A stretch of 64,000 nt of DNA from Mytilus galloprovincialis (Eukaryota; Mollusca; Bivalvia; Mytilida; Mytilidae), in contig NC_134843.1 in assembly GCF_965363235.1 (NCBI RefSeq), positions 50,773,535 to 50,837,534 of the forward strand, given 5' to 3'. The translations under genes and the position numbers were made by a program. Of this stretch, positions 47,407 to 57,490 are shown in pieces. The number at the start of each line of letters is the position of its first letter. Position 1 is the first letter of the stretch. Below the pieces are notes generated by a model. That model made no database searches. It was given only the letters and a program-made list of their open reading frames with translations, and was not told where the DNA came from.

Positions 47407-49318
47407 AGGCCCAATATGATCTACTACACTTTCTTTAATTTGACTATTATTCCATAACATAAGATTGTCATCCTATCTGATTGTCTTCACGTTTTAAAAG
47501 CCAAAAAAAAAAAAAGCCAACGAGTTAATGACCATCGGAACGTCTCTATTGTTATCGTTCAATGACCACCAGAACGTCTCTCTTGTTATCTTTGAAAAGA
47601 AACGATGCATTCTGACTTTAAATAGACAACCAATCAGTGACCTGAATTCATGTGAACTATATTTAGCCCAAGGTAAACACTGATTTTCATCCTTGTTTAT
47701 CGTGACCGCGACTTTGCGACAAGACGTCTCTCGGCTGCCTGTAAACATTTGAAAAAGATATTTTTGTCTTTTTGAATTTATATTTTTGTCAGTAAAGTAG
47801 CCGGCACTTGAATCTACCGCAAACGGCGGATTTCCGCTGGCTACCGGCTTCAATGGAAAGCCCTGGGACTTGTGGTTAAGCGTGAAGACTGCTCTGTCAA
47901 TGTCTGTTGTTAATTTTTTTAAATCAATATAAACCCGTTGTATAGATAGGAGGAAAACACAAGACGCTAGTTTTAATCACAGGCACTAGACGTTCTGTCA
48001 ATAGTATAAAAATATTGGCAATTGGAAGAATATAGTCAACAATTAATTAAGGTTGCCATCAATCTAAATTGTGAACTCAAATAAAAGAATTAATTTAAGA
48101 TCAAAATATATTTCAGATACAATTATTACATGCACATATATATACCAGTGACTCTCAAAATATTAGGCATGTCCATGTTCAAACATATTAAACAGAAATT
48201 TGGAGAAATATGTTAGTAGGTCGAAAATACGATTATACACCTTATCGCTAATCCAGTCTGACCCCAGAATCTGTCCTGCTCGAACTATTGACGTCATACA
48301 TTTACAGGACCCTATGTAATACCAATAAAGGTGGACAAATAGTGATATAAAGGTGTATACAATAGGATAATCTTTAACTTTATAATTTGTGATGTCGATG
48401 ATGAGCAATAACAGCTAGTGTTTGAAGAGATCTTTTGAGGAATGTATGAGAAGTCTATTACTCATGAAAGCTACACCTATGGCTGTAATTTGTCAAGATT
48501 TGTATTTTTATTATTCTAAATATTAGAAAAGGGTGGGATAATTTTGGATTTCTCAGCTGATCATCCCTACCACAAAAGGATGTAAGTCGTCGCCCAGAGA
48601 AATTTGAGTGTAAACATGTTTTTCTTTCCTTTGCACATTATATTTATCTCTGAAAATTAAACGAAAATATATGTAAACAAAAGCAAGAATGGTGTATTGC
48701 AAAGCTTTTCATACCAGTTCAATCAAATTAGTAATCAAATTTAGCGCTGGTTCAAATATAGTTTCGATCTATAAATAACTTCATTCTTGATAACAAATCT
48801 GAATCAAAGTAAACGCACAAATAACTTGGAATCATCTCTTCGATGTCACATGATCAAAATTGTCACATGACTACAAAATGTCAGAAGCGGGGTAATTCTT
48901 ACTGTTGAAACCGAGGGACAACTGTTATGATCAGAGTTTTTCTGGCTCAATAAGACAATTATCAGGTTAAAACTTGTAGGAAGTGGACTCCCGTAATACT
49001 GGTGCAATTAACGGACTCAGCCTTTACTGTAAATTCAAAATTTATTTATTATTGCGATTTTGTAAATTTTAGACTAGGCAGTGTCTGCGCGTACCCGCAT
49101 GTGGGTACGAATAGTCAAATTGCCTTTCTAGGCTGCACGTACCCACATCCGGTTTATAACAAAATGCCGTCGGATCGGGAATGAACTGACGTGAAATATA
49201 TACGGAATTTGTTGCAATTAGTGAATAAATTGATTAAAACTACTCAGAATTTTTATAAATATACACACATATATATAGGCAAGTGAACAGTTTTTCTCAG
49301 TTAGTAAATATTCTTAAA

Positions 49319-50473
49319 ATGGAAGAGAGTGATATTATAACTGTGGGGAAGACACTAGTTGTCGTTTGTTTATGTAATATATACGTGTTTCTCGTTTCTC
49401 GTTTTGTTTATATAGATTAGATCGTTGGTTTTCCTGTTTGAATGGTTTTACACTAGTAATTTTGGGGCCCTTTATAGCTTGTTGTTCGGTGTGAGCCAAG
49501 GCTCCGTGTTGAAGGCCGTACTTTAACCTATAATGGTTTACTTTTTTTTTTAAATTGTTATTTGTATGGACAGTTGTCTCATTGGCACTCACACCACACC
49601 TTCCTATATCTATTATAATGAATTAGAAAGATTTGTACAGAACTATCAGGCGTTAAATTTCATACAATTGTATAAAAGATATTCGCAGTCTATAGCAGCC
49701 GCAGAGAAAAGAAGAACCGGGAGCACAAAAATTAAAGAAGATTTAAAGTATAACAGAATAAATTTTTCCTGCATTCATGGTGAGAAAAAATTCGAAACAA
49801 ATTCGACAGGAAAAGGCTGAATACAAGGTATTTGTTTTAAATTGTAGTTTTTAATCGAATTTGCCATTTAACTGGCTATGCGTATAGTCACGTTAAAAAA
49901 CAATACGATTTGCACAGAGGTAGTTGTTGATGACATAGAAGGTATAACCTTTTTGCCTAACCTTTTTAAGTATTTGTTAAAAGTATAGTTAATAATCCGA
50001 TTTTAATACAGTCTGCATGCACTACAGTATAGTGATTTTAAAAGAAATAATAATAAATAAATAAAATCAATCATATACATGAAAAGACTTAATCACATTT
50101 CAGATGTCCAGTCACAATTGATGAAGGACGAAAACAGCACACTGGATGACATTATATCCGAAAAAAACAAAGGCTGATGTCAATAACCTTCTTGATGTTT
50201 CTCTTATAAACAATAAAATCTTTGATGAAAACGTAAACCTCCAGCGCATTAAAAAATATTTTACCACTGAAGCTTGGAAACAACTAAAAGTTAAGATCAC
50301 GGAAAGAAGGGAAACATGCGACTGGATATGTATAAAGTGTAAAACAAAACCTACACGATCAGGACTCGTTGGCATGTGATTGCTGTTTAGACTGGCAACA
50401 TTTGAAATGTGCAGGGTTGAAATCTGTGCCAAAACAATCATATTGGATATGTAAAATTTGTTCGAAATCTTAA
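49319..50473 (+). pseudogene. broken FAR1/ZSWIM3-like plus PHD-finger gene inside the Mutator-like element
   Basis: It is read in pieces. 49319-49354 begins MEESDIITVGKT, then a dispersed repeat interrupts it (about 49355-49610). 49611-49820 continues YYNELERFVQNYQALNFIQL, YKRYSQSIAAAEKRR, LKYNRINFSCIHGEKKF. This resembles the N-terminal zinc-binding domain of FAR1- and ZSWIM3-type proteins (YKRDSRT..A.KR ... LKYY...CIHGGK.F). After a possible intron, about 50131-50473 holds HWMTLYPKKTKADVNNLLD and FTTEAWKQLK, then a PHD-like finger: CDWICIKC, then, one frame over, LACDCCLDWQHLKCAGL and YWICKICSKS, stop. The Cys/His spacing (CxxC, CxxC with one base shift, HxxC, CxxC) fits C4HC3. Defects are the repeat insertion and a frameshift near 50355. 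The family assignment is from memory; similar repeated genes occur in bivalves and cnidarians. Confidence 0.65.
49353..49612 (+). repeat. GGCACTCA-type dispersed repeat inserted in the zinc-finger gene
   Basis: It reads TTGTCGTTTGTTTATGTAAT, GATCGTTGGTTTTCCTGTTT, GGTGTGAGCCAAGGCTCCGT and GGCACTCACACCACACCTTC. It splits the first exon of the element's gene. Confidence 0.88.
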
Positions 50474-51104
50474 CTAGTCAGTTACATGAATCATTTATAA
50501 TTGGTTTAAATTGATTTATTACTTGCTTCTTTAATTTTTATAAACTCAAACTTTAATTTTAGTAGTTTTATATATTTTAAAATTTCAGTTTCTGTTTTAC
50601 ATTTTACTAAAAGATTATTTTAAAATATCATATGGGTATATTTTTAAATTATTAAAATGTTATTTTTTAAATTTTCATTTAAATTTTATAATAGTATTAA
50701 TTTCTATCATGTTTTTCTTTTACAGGGAACTGTACAGTTTCATTTTACATCATTGTGCATTTAATTTTGCAATGTTTATTATGTATCATTATTTAATAAA
50801 TACAATTTGAAAATATTATTTTTCATACTCTTCACTCTTTCTACACGAAATCCCCATGTTATCGATAATTTCCGTATATATTTCACGTTTCATTCCCGAT
50901 CCGATGGCATTTTAATAGAAACCCGGATGTGGGTACGTGCAGCCTAGAACGGCAATTTGACTATTCGTACCCACATGCGGGTACGCGCAGACACTGCCAT
51001 GATTGCCTTTAGACTACAACATGTACAATGCTATTTTAATTTTTGCAATATTTGTCATATATAAAAAAAAAAATCAAAATACAAGTTTGAATTATTGTGA
51101 TTAT

Positions 51105-51242
51105 CAGTGGCGGTCCCACTGGCTGCCTAAGAGGGGGCACAATCTCGTCACTCTTCAGTGATTTCCTATATATAAGCAACCAAATTTTTTCTCAAAAGGG
51201 GGGTGGGGGGTGGAGGGCTCGCCCCCCCTAAATCCGCCTCTG
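51105..51242. mobile_element. MITE of the CAGNGGCGG group, 5-bp duplication
   Basis: Ends CAGTGGCGGTCCCACTGGC and AAATCCGCCTCTG, flanked by ATTAT on both sides (51100-51104, 51243-51247). The core is TCAGTGATTTCCTATATATA. Confidence 0.9.
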
Positions 51243-51545
51243 ATTATAACCCTGTAGCATTTATTTATTGAAAAAATAAACATGATAAAAATATCATGTT
51301 AATTTCTGAATTCAGAATAACAATAACAAAATGAACCTGAATAATTCAGTCCGTCCCTGTTATCAGTCTTTCTTTCTTGTGACAGCAGAATATAATGACT
51401 GCATTATTTGGGCTATAACAAAATCAGCATATAAAACATTATCTTCGAACCATATAAGTGTAATAAACAGGGTTATTTATTTAATTTGAAATTGATTATG
51501 AGTACTTTACCTTTAAATTAATTAGGATTAAGAATAATGAATATT

Positions 51546-52110
51546 TTGTAGACGTCAGCGTCAAATATTCACTCTGTGGTTTAAGTTTTTGAAATTTTGA
51601 TAACTTTCTTAAACAACCCTGGATTTCTACCGAACTTGGACAGAAGCTTGTTTATGATCATACATGTAAGATAGTATCCAAAAGTCAATTTTGTAAAAAT
51701 TAAATTCTTGTTTTTCAGTATTTTACTTGTAAATGGACTTAGTTTTTCAGCCAGGAAACAATATTATACATTCTCTCTGTGGTTAAAGTTTTTTAAAATT
51801 TGAATTACTTTTTAAACTATTCTGTATTTGGACCAAACTTGGACAGAAGCTTGTTAATGATCAAAAGCTAGTATCTAGCATCTAGATCTAGAAAGAAATT
51901 TTGTTAGAATTTTGTACTTGTTTACCCATATTTTACTTATAAATGGACTTGTTCCCCCCCCCCCCACCCCCCCCCACCCCCAGTTAACATTACATACAGT
52001 CTGCAGTGGAAGTTTTAAAAACTTTTATTAGATTCATAAACTATCATTGACTATCCTTGATTTTTACCAAACTTGGACAGAAGCTTCTTACAATCAAAAG
52101 ATAGTATCGA
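51546..52110 (+). repeat. about 200-bp degenerate tandem repeat, three copies
   Basis: Three units share ACTTGGACAGAAGCTTGTT, AAGATAGTATCCAAAAGTCA and TATTTTACTTGTAAATGGAC, starting near 51560, 51770 and 51990. A C-run lies at about 51954-51980. It is a dispersed bivalve repeat by my recollection. Confidence 0.8.
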
Positions 52111-52454
52111 GAGGAATATAATTTTCCTCATTTTGTTGAGCCTGCTATTAACAGCAAAAGGTGGCAAGACACTGAGTTCCGCAGAATCCGTCCAAATTTT
52201 ATTCATTGACAAATTGCTATGGTATATATATCATGTTTATTATTTTGTTTATTATTGGTGACTGTACAAATGTATGTTGCCTGTGTTGATTTAAAAGAAA
52301 TCTATATATAAAAGTTAAAAATTTTATTGTAAGATTTGGTTACATTTCATTGATTTAAACCCACATCTTAATTTTCTTAAAATAAAATAACTAATATGTT
52401 TACTTATTTTAGTTAAAAAAACACCTACATTTACCAGTCCTTGTGTGATGTAAA

Positions 52455-52726
52455 ATGGAAAATAATGATCCAAGATTGAATCCAGCATACCAACAACTAC
52501 AAAAGTCATACAAAATACTTCAGCAGTGTCAAACAACCTGGAAAGAAACATTAAAACAATGTCAAGAAGAAATAGACTCTTTACAAAATTTATCCGAGCA
52601 ATACACCTGCTGTAATGAAGCTGGTATAGATGTGCTTTTACTGCAGCTACCAGATGTACGAGAAAAAATGTTGTATAAGATATCTTTAGAGATTGACAAG
52701 AAGTTGAATAAATTGCAAATCAACAT
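52455..52726 (+). CDS. AIRIM: AIRIM-like exon 1
   Basis: It starts MENNDPRLNPAYQQLQ and ends LNKLQIN plus AT of a split Met codon, donor GTAAGT. TTATTTTAG at about 52403-52411 may be the acceptor of this exon after a 5' UTR exon. Confidence 0.85.
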
Positions 52727-54186
52727 GTAAGTGTGTACTTACAATTCGAAGTTTAGAATGGCGTTCATTATCACTAAACTAGTATATATTTGTTTGGGGG
52801 CCATCTGAAGGACGCCTCCAGGTGAGGGAATTTCTTGCTGCATTGAAGACCTGTTGGTGACCTTCTGCTGTTGTCTGTTCTATGGTTGGGTTGTTGTCTC
52901 TTTGACACATTCCACATTTCCATTCTCAATTTTACTGATATTTTAAAGTGTGTCTTTCTATGTTGTAATATTACATTGCTGTTTCAAATAAGGGTGAAGG
53001 TTGGTACCCAAAAAGCGTTTAAACCTGCTGCATTTGTTTGCTTCTGTTCTTAGTCAGGAAACTGATGTTCAGTAGTAAATTGTCGTTTGTTTATGTGGCT
53101 CATAAGTTTTTCCTCGTTTTACGTTTTTATATACCGGTAGATTAAACCATTGGTTTTCCTGTTTGAATGGTTTAACACTAGTCATTTTTGGGGCCCTTTA
53201 TAACTTTCTGTTCATGCCAAGGGTCCATGTTGAAGACCCTACTTTGACCTATAGTTGTTTACTTTTACAAATTGTGACTTTGAAGGAGAGTTGTCTCATT
53301 TGCACTTATACCACATCTTCTGATATCTATATAAGATTGAAAATAGCATTAGAAATCATTTAGCTATTAAACTTTAGCCAATTTTTCTTACAGATTGTCA
53401 AGTTTTTGTATCTACATGTAGGTGATTGTGTGAGTTTCTTAAAAACGGAATGCTGTATTTAATTGTTAAAATTGCTCATATGAAATTTTAGTAAATTATA
53501 GACTAAGTCACCTTATTTAAAGTTATCTTGATTATTTGAAGTATAAAGCCATTAATATTTTTGAAGCTTTTGACACAATCGAAATTATAAGAGACTGCTA
53601 GCAAGATAAGTATTGAAATACATTTTACTAAGGAATTTTGGGTGAAACAACCTTTTTTAAGTGATTTTATAAAGATTTTTTTCTTTTCAACACGTATCTG
53701 AAATGTTTATACAGCTAAACAAAATGATTTTTTTTTTTATACCAGTTGCTTTATAAATGGGTACCATAATCAGTTTATTTCTTTTTAAGTTTAGGTGCTT
53801 TATTGTCTGTCTTATTCAAAAACAAGAATAAGCCTTGCACAAGTAGGTTATTTATGAATTTGTATCCAATATCCTATTATTATTTTTTTGTTGTAAAACA
53901 TTTTGAACAGCTAATTTAGTCTTGTTATACAGTCGGTATAAATATTTTTGTTTATTTTAGGAACACATTAAAAGACTGTTGTGATAGAATTTCCAAGCAG
54001 TATGACTATAGTTCTAATATAACAAAGGGTTTACCTCTGGATCTTGTTACCATGACAACAGAGACAATACCAGCATTTGCAGACATGGTTGAACGGTTAA
54101 ATGATATTGATATTCTGTTACACCACCAGTATCCTTACCTGTTGAAAGCATTAACCTGGATACTATGCAGACATAATTGGATTTAG
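52455..54186 (+). CDS. AIRIM: C1orf109/AIRIM-like ribosome-maturation factor
   Basis: Exons 52455-52726 and 53961-54186 join through a split Met codon into 165 residues; human C1orf109 has 203. Matches to the family are spread along the length: an N-terminal helix with PAYQQLQKSYKILQQCQTTW, then LKQCQEEIDSLQNLSEQY, LQLPDVREKMLYKISLEID, LNTLKDCC-type helix, and AFADMVERLNDID near the end. All of it looks helical and soluble. In human cells the protein is part of the 55LCC complex with CINP and the AAA ATPases SPATA5 and SPATA5L1, acting in late cytoplasmic 60S subunit maturation. The C-terminus here stops at CRHNWI, about 35-40 residues earlier than in human. A weak donor at 54129 to an acceptor at 56877 would give a different short tail. 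The start is the first ATG and fits the family's N-terminus. Identification is by remembered similarity. Confidence 0.75.
52754..52936 (-). repeat. GAGAATGG-type dispersed repeat in the AIRIM-like intron
   Basis: Inverted copy. On the minus strand it starts TTGAGAATGGAAATGTGGAA and ends CACTAAACTAGT-type sequence in complement (ACTAGTTTAGTGATAATGAA). Confidence 0.9.
53075..53335 (+). repeat. GGCACTCA-type dispersed repeat in the AIRIM-like intron
   Basis: It reads TTGTCGTTTGTTTATGTGGC, CCATTGGTTTTCCTGTTTGA, GTTGTCTCATTTGCACTTAT and ACCACATCTTCTGATATC. It is a diverged copy. Confidence 0.88.
53961..54186 (+). CDS. AIRIM: AIRIM-like exon 2
   Basis: Acceptor TTTATTTTAG at 53951-53960. It reads NTLKDCCDRISKQYDYSSNI, then ETIPAFADMVERLNDIDILL, and stops TAG at 54184-54186 after ILCRHNWI. 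Confidence 0.8.
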
Positions 54187-55259
54187 TTTTTCTTTGCTTC
54201 TTTCTTTTGTTGTATGGTAATCTGGTGAATCCAAACTAGGGGTCCCATTAAGGTTACTTTTTATGTTATAGTTTAAATGACCTGTAGAATGGTAGCTGAC
54301 GAACAATTTGTTGGTTTTTTTCTTGACCCTAGGTATCCTCCTATTTTTTGGTTTTGTTTATCCAAAATATGCATGTAATATTTGCAAAGTTGCTTAGACA
54401 AACAGCCATATTTTAATCTGAATATTTTTTATACACAATATATGCGGTTATCAATGTTTTTTTTAGAGGAAGCAATCTGCCCTATCCCCTTCTCTTCTAT
54501 GGGTTGATGTTCCCTGCACAATGCCTTGTGAGCGCTTTTATCTGTACAACTATTGCTAAATTTTTATGAAATTTATATTTGCAGCTTTAAATCATCAATG
54601 TCTCAGACTAATTTGCCAATCAGTGCCGATCAATTTATTTTAAAAACATTTATTCCCCTTGAGATCAAATTGAAAATTGCTTTGTTAGTGCTCTCATGTG
54701 TACTTTTCTTGCCAGAATTTTATGAAACTTATATCATAGGTTTATAGCAGCAATGACACTTTTGAAAATATGTGCTGATCAAAAACATTTAAGGAGTTAT
54801 GTCCCTTGGAAATATTAACACATTGCATTTGCTCTGAAGCCGTCATTTCTCCAAGATATTTATTAATTGTTTTTAAAGACCAACACAAATATTGAGTTAT
54901 CCCCCTTGTACCTTAGTTAGATAAAATATATGTGCAAGGTTGGGGACATTGGAACTATGTTCTTTTATTTAATTTATTATACTGAATGTTCTTTATTTAT
55001 GTCTTTTAAATTTGAAAGTAATAAGTTATGATGTTGTGTTACAACCAACAACTGAATTCGATAAAGGACAAAATCTAGCAAGCAACTTGGTGAAGGGTTG
55101 TAGAATATAAACCATAAGGGTCTGAAAGGGGATACCTTCATGACAAACAACAGTAAATAAAATTGCCCAATGAAACAGTAATCTTTGGTGCATGATGATA
55201 AAATGCACTTACTTTACAATAAAAAATACAATCAACTGATTTTGACAAGTCATGTTAAA

Positions 55260-55567
55260 TGAGGGTAGTAATGGGTGTACATTAACAACGAATAACGGTA
55301 AAATTTCTTGCCAATAGACATTAAACAGTAATTTTTGGTCTATGATGATAAAATGTGCACATTCTTTTAGACGTTAAAATAATCGACTGATTTTGCACAT
55401 CACGTTAATTTTTTTCAAAAATGACGCCAACGATAATAATTTGAGACCTCTGATGAAACAAGATAAAGATATTTTGACGAATAACGGTAAATTTTAACCA
55501 ATTTGACACTAACGGTACCTCAAAATGACAGTTTGACGTCTAACGGTAAAAGGCATTACTACCCTCT
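55260..55567. mobile_element. MITE with GAGGGTAGTAATG ends
   Basis: Ends GAGGGTAGTAATG (about 55260) and CATTACTACCCTC, flanked by TTAAAT on both sides. The subterminal ACGAATAACGGTAAAATTTC recurs inside and ACGTCTAACGGTAAAAGG lies near the right end. A diverged relative continues at about 55570-55735 (CATTCTCACCCTCA). Confidence 0.78.
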
Positions 55568-56227
55568 TAAATTCTTTCCAAAAATAAAGGTAATGGTTAA
55601 TCATTTTGAGACTGCTGACAAATCTTGGTAAGGATAATTTGACAAATCACAATAACATTTTAACCAATTTGGTGCTAACTGTATCCGACAATGACCCATT
55701 GGTGCCTGATGGTAAACGTCATTCTCACCCTCAGCCATGGGATGGAGTAGAATATCTCCCTTGTATGAACCAATAAAAAACTGGTATTTTTACATGAAGA
55801 ATAAATAAATATTACATACATGTATGAACATTTGTTATACCTTAACAATACTGAAGATATTGGGCTAAGAAGCATCTTTTAGATACATATACTGTCCAAA
55901 AGTTTGATAGTGATAATTTTATGAAAATGTGGAATAGTGGAAGTAATGAAACAACACAGAAAGTGAATGGTATGTTAGTTGATTTTATCAGTTACATTAA
56001 TAATATGAGTAAGAGCATATACTTGTCAGATTAGAGATTGAAAAATGTGCAGGAGTAAGAGGAAAAGTTGTTGTGACCTTGTGAGCTAGCATGTTAATAA
56101 TCTAGCTCAGCTTGTCAATATGAAAATAAGATGTGGTTACGATGAATGTCAATGAGACAACTATTCACCAGAGACCAAATTATGTAGATCTTTACCAATA
56201 GTCTTTCAAATAATCGTTGTGTTTCTC

Positions 56228-56503
56228 TTAAGGTGATACCCAACACCTTGACTAAAATTAATTTGGCTTGTTTAATTTTCATAAAAAATGTTTACTTTGA
56301 CAATTTGAAAAAAAATAATATAGAAATTTCAAAAAACTTGAACCAATCACTTTCTCAGATAAATTTCATTGTATATGTAGCAGTTTGATAAACATTAATT
56401 TTGATCATTGAGAAGCTGAATATTTCCGTAACAATACAATGTAATTAAAATGTTTAGCAGATTTTACAGAGTTATCTCCCTGTAGTGTTAGGAACCACCT
56501 TAA
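56228..56503. mobile_element. TTAA-flanked MITE, sister of 33832
   Basis: TTAA at 56228-56231 and 56500-56503. Ends GGTGATACCCAACACC and, in complement, GGTGGTTCCTAACACTACAG. The interior matches 33832-34085. Confidence 0.85.
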
Positions 56504-56877
56504 GCAGAAGCCAAACATTTATGAAAAGCTGGATTATGGAATATTCCATTTATTAAATAACACAAATAATCCTGAAAAAAATAGATAAGCTCTAATTTCT
56601 TAGATTCCAAATTATGATGTTTTTAAAATTGAAGCTGTTACATTAGTTAATATCAACTGCACATGTTGTTACATATAACAATCAGTTATATCCCTTGAAT
56701 GAATTGTAACATCTGTTTCTTTACTAAAGCAGTGTATACAAATTCTTTTATAGTAGTATATCAGATATTTACCACAGTATTGTATTTAAAATTATAATAA
56801 ATATGCACACTCATACCACATCTTATTATTTATATACACAATATACCAAACATTTATGTTTTCATCTTTTATTACAG

Positions 56878-57000
56878 ATGCCTTGTGTTATGTGAAGTTT
56901 TTGTTGGATGATACTTGAAGCTGTTTGTTATTATGGATTCAACATTCTTTTAATACATCTGCATGGATGTGAATAAAGAAAAATACAATGCTGGACATGT
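56878..57000 (+). other. possible alternative 3' terminal exon
   Basis: A strong acceptor, TTTTATTACAG at 56867-56877, is followed by ATGCCTTGTGTTATGTG and AATAAA at 56972-56977. If spliced to a weak donor at 54129 it would end the AIRIM-like protein in CLVLCEVFVG. It may instead be an unrelated UTR exon. Confidence 0.3.
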
Positions 57001-57299
57001 TTTATTGACAGTACTGTTTGTGCCTGGGTGATAAGGCATCATTATTTATACAAGTCAGAAGTAATATTGTGTTAGCAAATCACTTGATAAAAGAAATTTA
57101 CAGATTTAAATTGTCTTGATTTATTGATCATGATATCAACTGTAAAGTGAAACCCAGTTTTGTGATTTATTTATCTTTACTGTGAAAGTGAAATTCAATT
57201 CACATATGATTGGCCGATAGATTATTTGTGTATTGTGCCACTTTCAGCTCATTTGCGTATTTCTTGACTGCAAGTTTTTATTGGTGTAGGAAGCTGGAC

Positions 57300-57490
57300 A
57301 GAACCATGTCAGAGGATCAGCAGAAAACTTGCTATCCTTAGCAATTAAGATCGAAATCAAACACACCTTGCCAGGAGGAGGTTTTGAACTCATGACCTCA
57401 GTATTAAAAGGCTGATCCGCTGATGGTCCTGAAAGATGAACTGCTTATACTATACAAGTCTTGCCTATGAGGTCCCAGATAAACACATGT
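57300..57490 (-). repeat. tRNA-derived SINE-like repeat
   Basis: On the minus strand it reads GGGACCTCATAGGCAAGACT at the head and ACTGAGGTCATGAGTTCAAA ACC at the box B-like region. It is more diverged than the 5745 and 43460 copies. Confidence 0.5.

Larger units (their letters stand above)
45301..47865. mobile_element. outer CAGGG element of a nest, 6-bp duplication
   Basis: Perfect 17-bp ends CAGGGCTTTCCATTGAA (45301-45317) and TTCAATGGAAAGCCCTG (47849-47865), flanked by GGACTT on both sides (45295-45300, 47866-47871). It contains two further inverted-repeat structures. No transposase frame was seen; the minus ORF 47494-47853 is not recognisable. It begins 248 bp upstream of the borealin ATG. 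Confidence 0.88.
49077..51007 (+). mobile_element. Mutator-like element with about 125-bp inverted ends, carrying a zinc-finger gene
   Basis: Left end 49077 to about 49205, right end about 50870-51007. The inverted ends share GGCAGTGTCTGCGCGTACCC, GCATGTGGGTACGAATAGTC, GGCTGCACGTACCCACATCC and GATCGGGAATGAA with few differences. The flanks TTTAGACTA (49068-49076) and TTTAGACTA (51008-51016) are a perfect 9-bp duplication, the size typical of Mutator-like elements. The right end has nine extra bases (GGCAATCAT in complement) before GGCAGTG; loss between the two GGCA repeats would explain the shorter left end. Inside is a broken gene listed separately. No transposase DDE domain was seen, so it was probably mobilised in trans. 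Confidence 0.85.
45053..52454. other. intergenic region between borealin and the AIRIM-like gene
   Basis: The two genes diverge from here. It holds the nested CAGGG elements, the Mutator-like element, a MITE and a degenerate tandem repeat, all listed separately. The stretch 47872-49067 has nothing recognisable. The likely borealin promoter lies in the 248 bp between its ATG and the first element (45053-45300); no clear motif was seen. Confidence 0.6.

Noticed and set aside
47494..47853. 119-codon minus ORF inside the outer CAGGG element as a transposase
   Set aside because: No hAT dimerisation or catalytic motif visible; it begins in the subterminal repeat.
49077..51007. Reading the 49-51 kb element as a hAT element because of GGCAGTG-like ends
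   Set aside because: The 9-bp duplication and about 125-bp inverted ends fit Mutator-like elements better.
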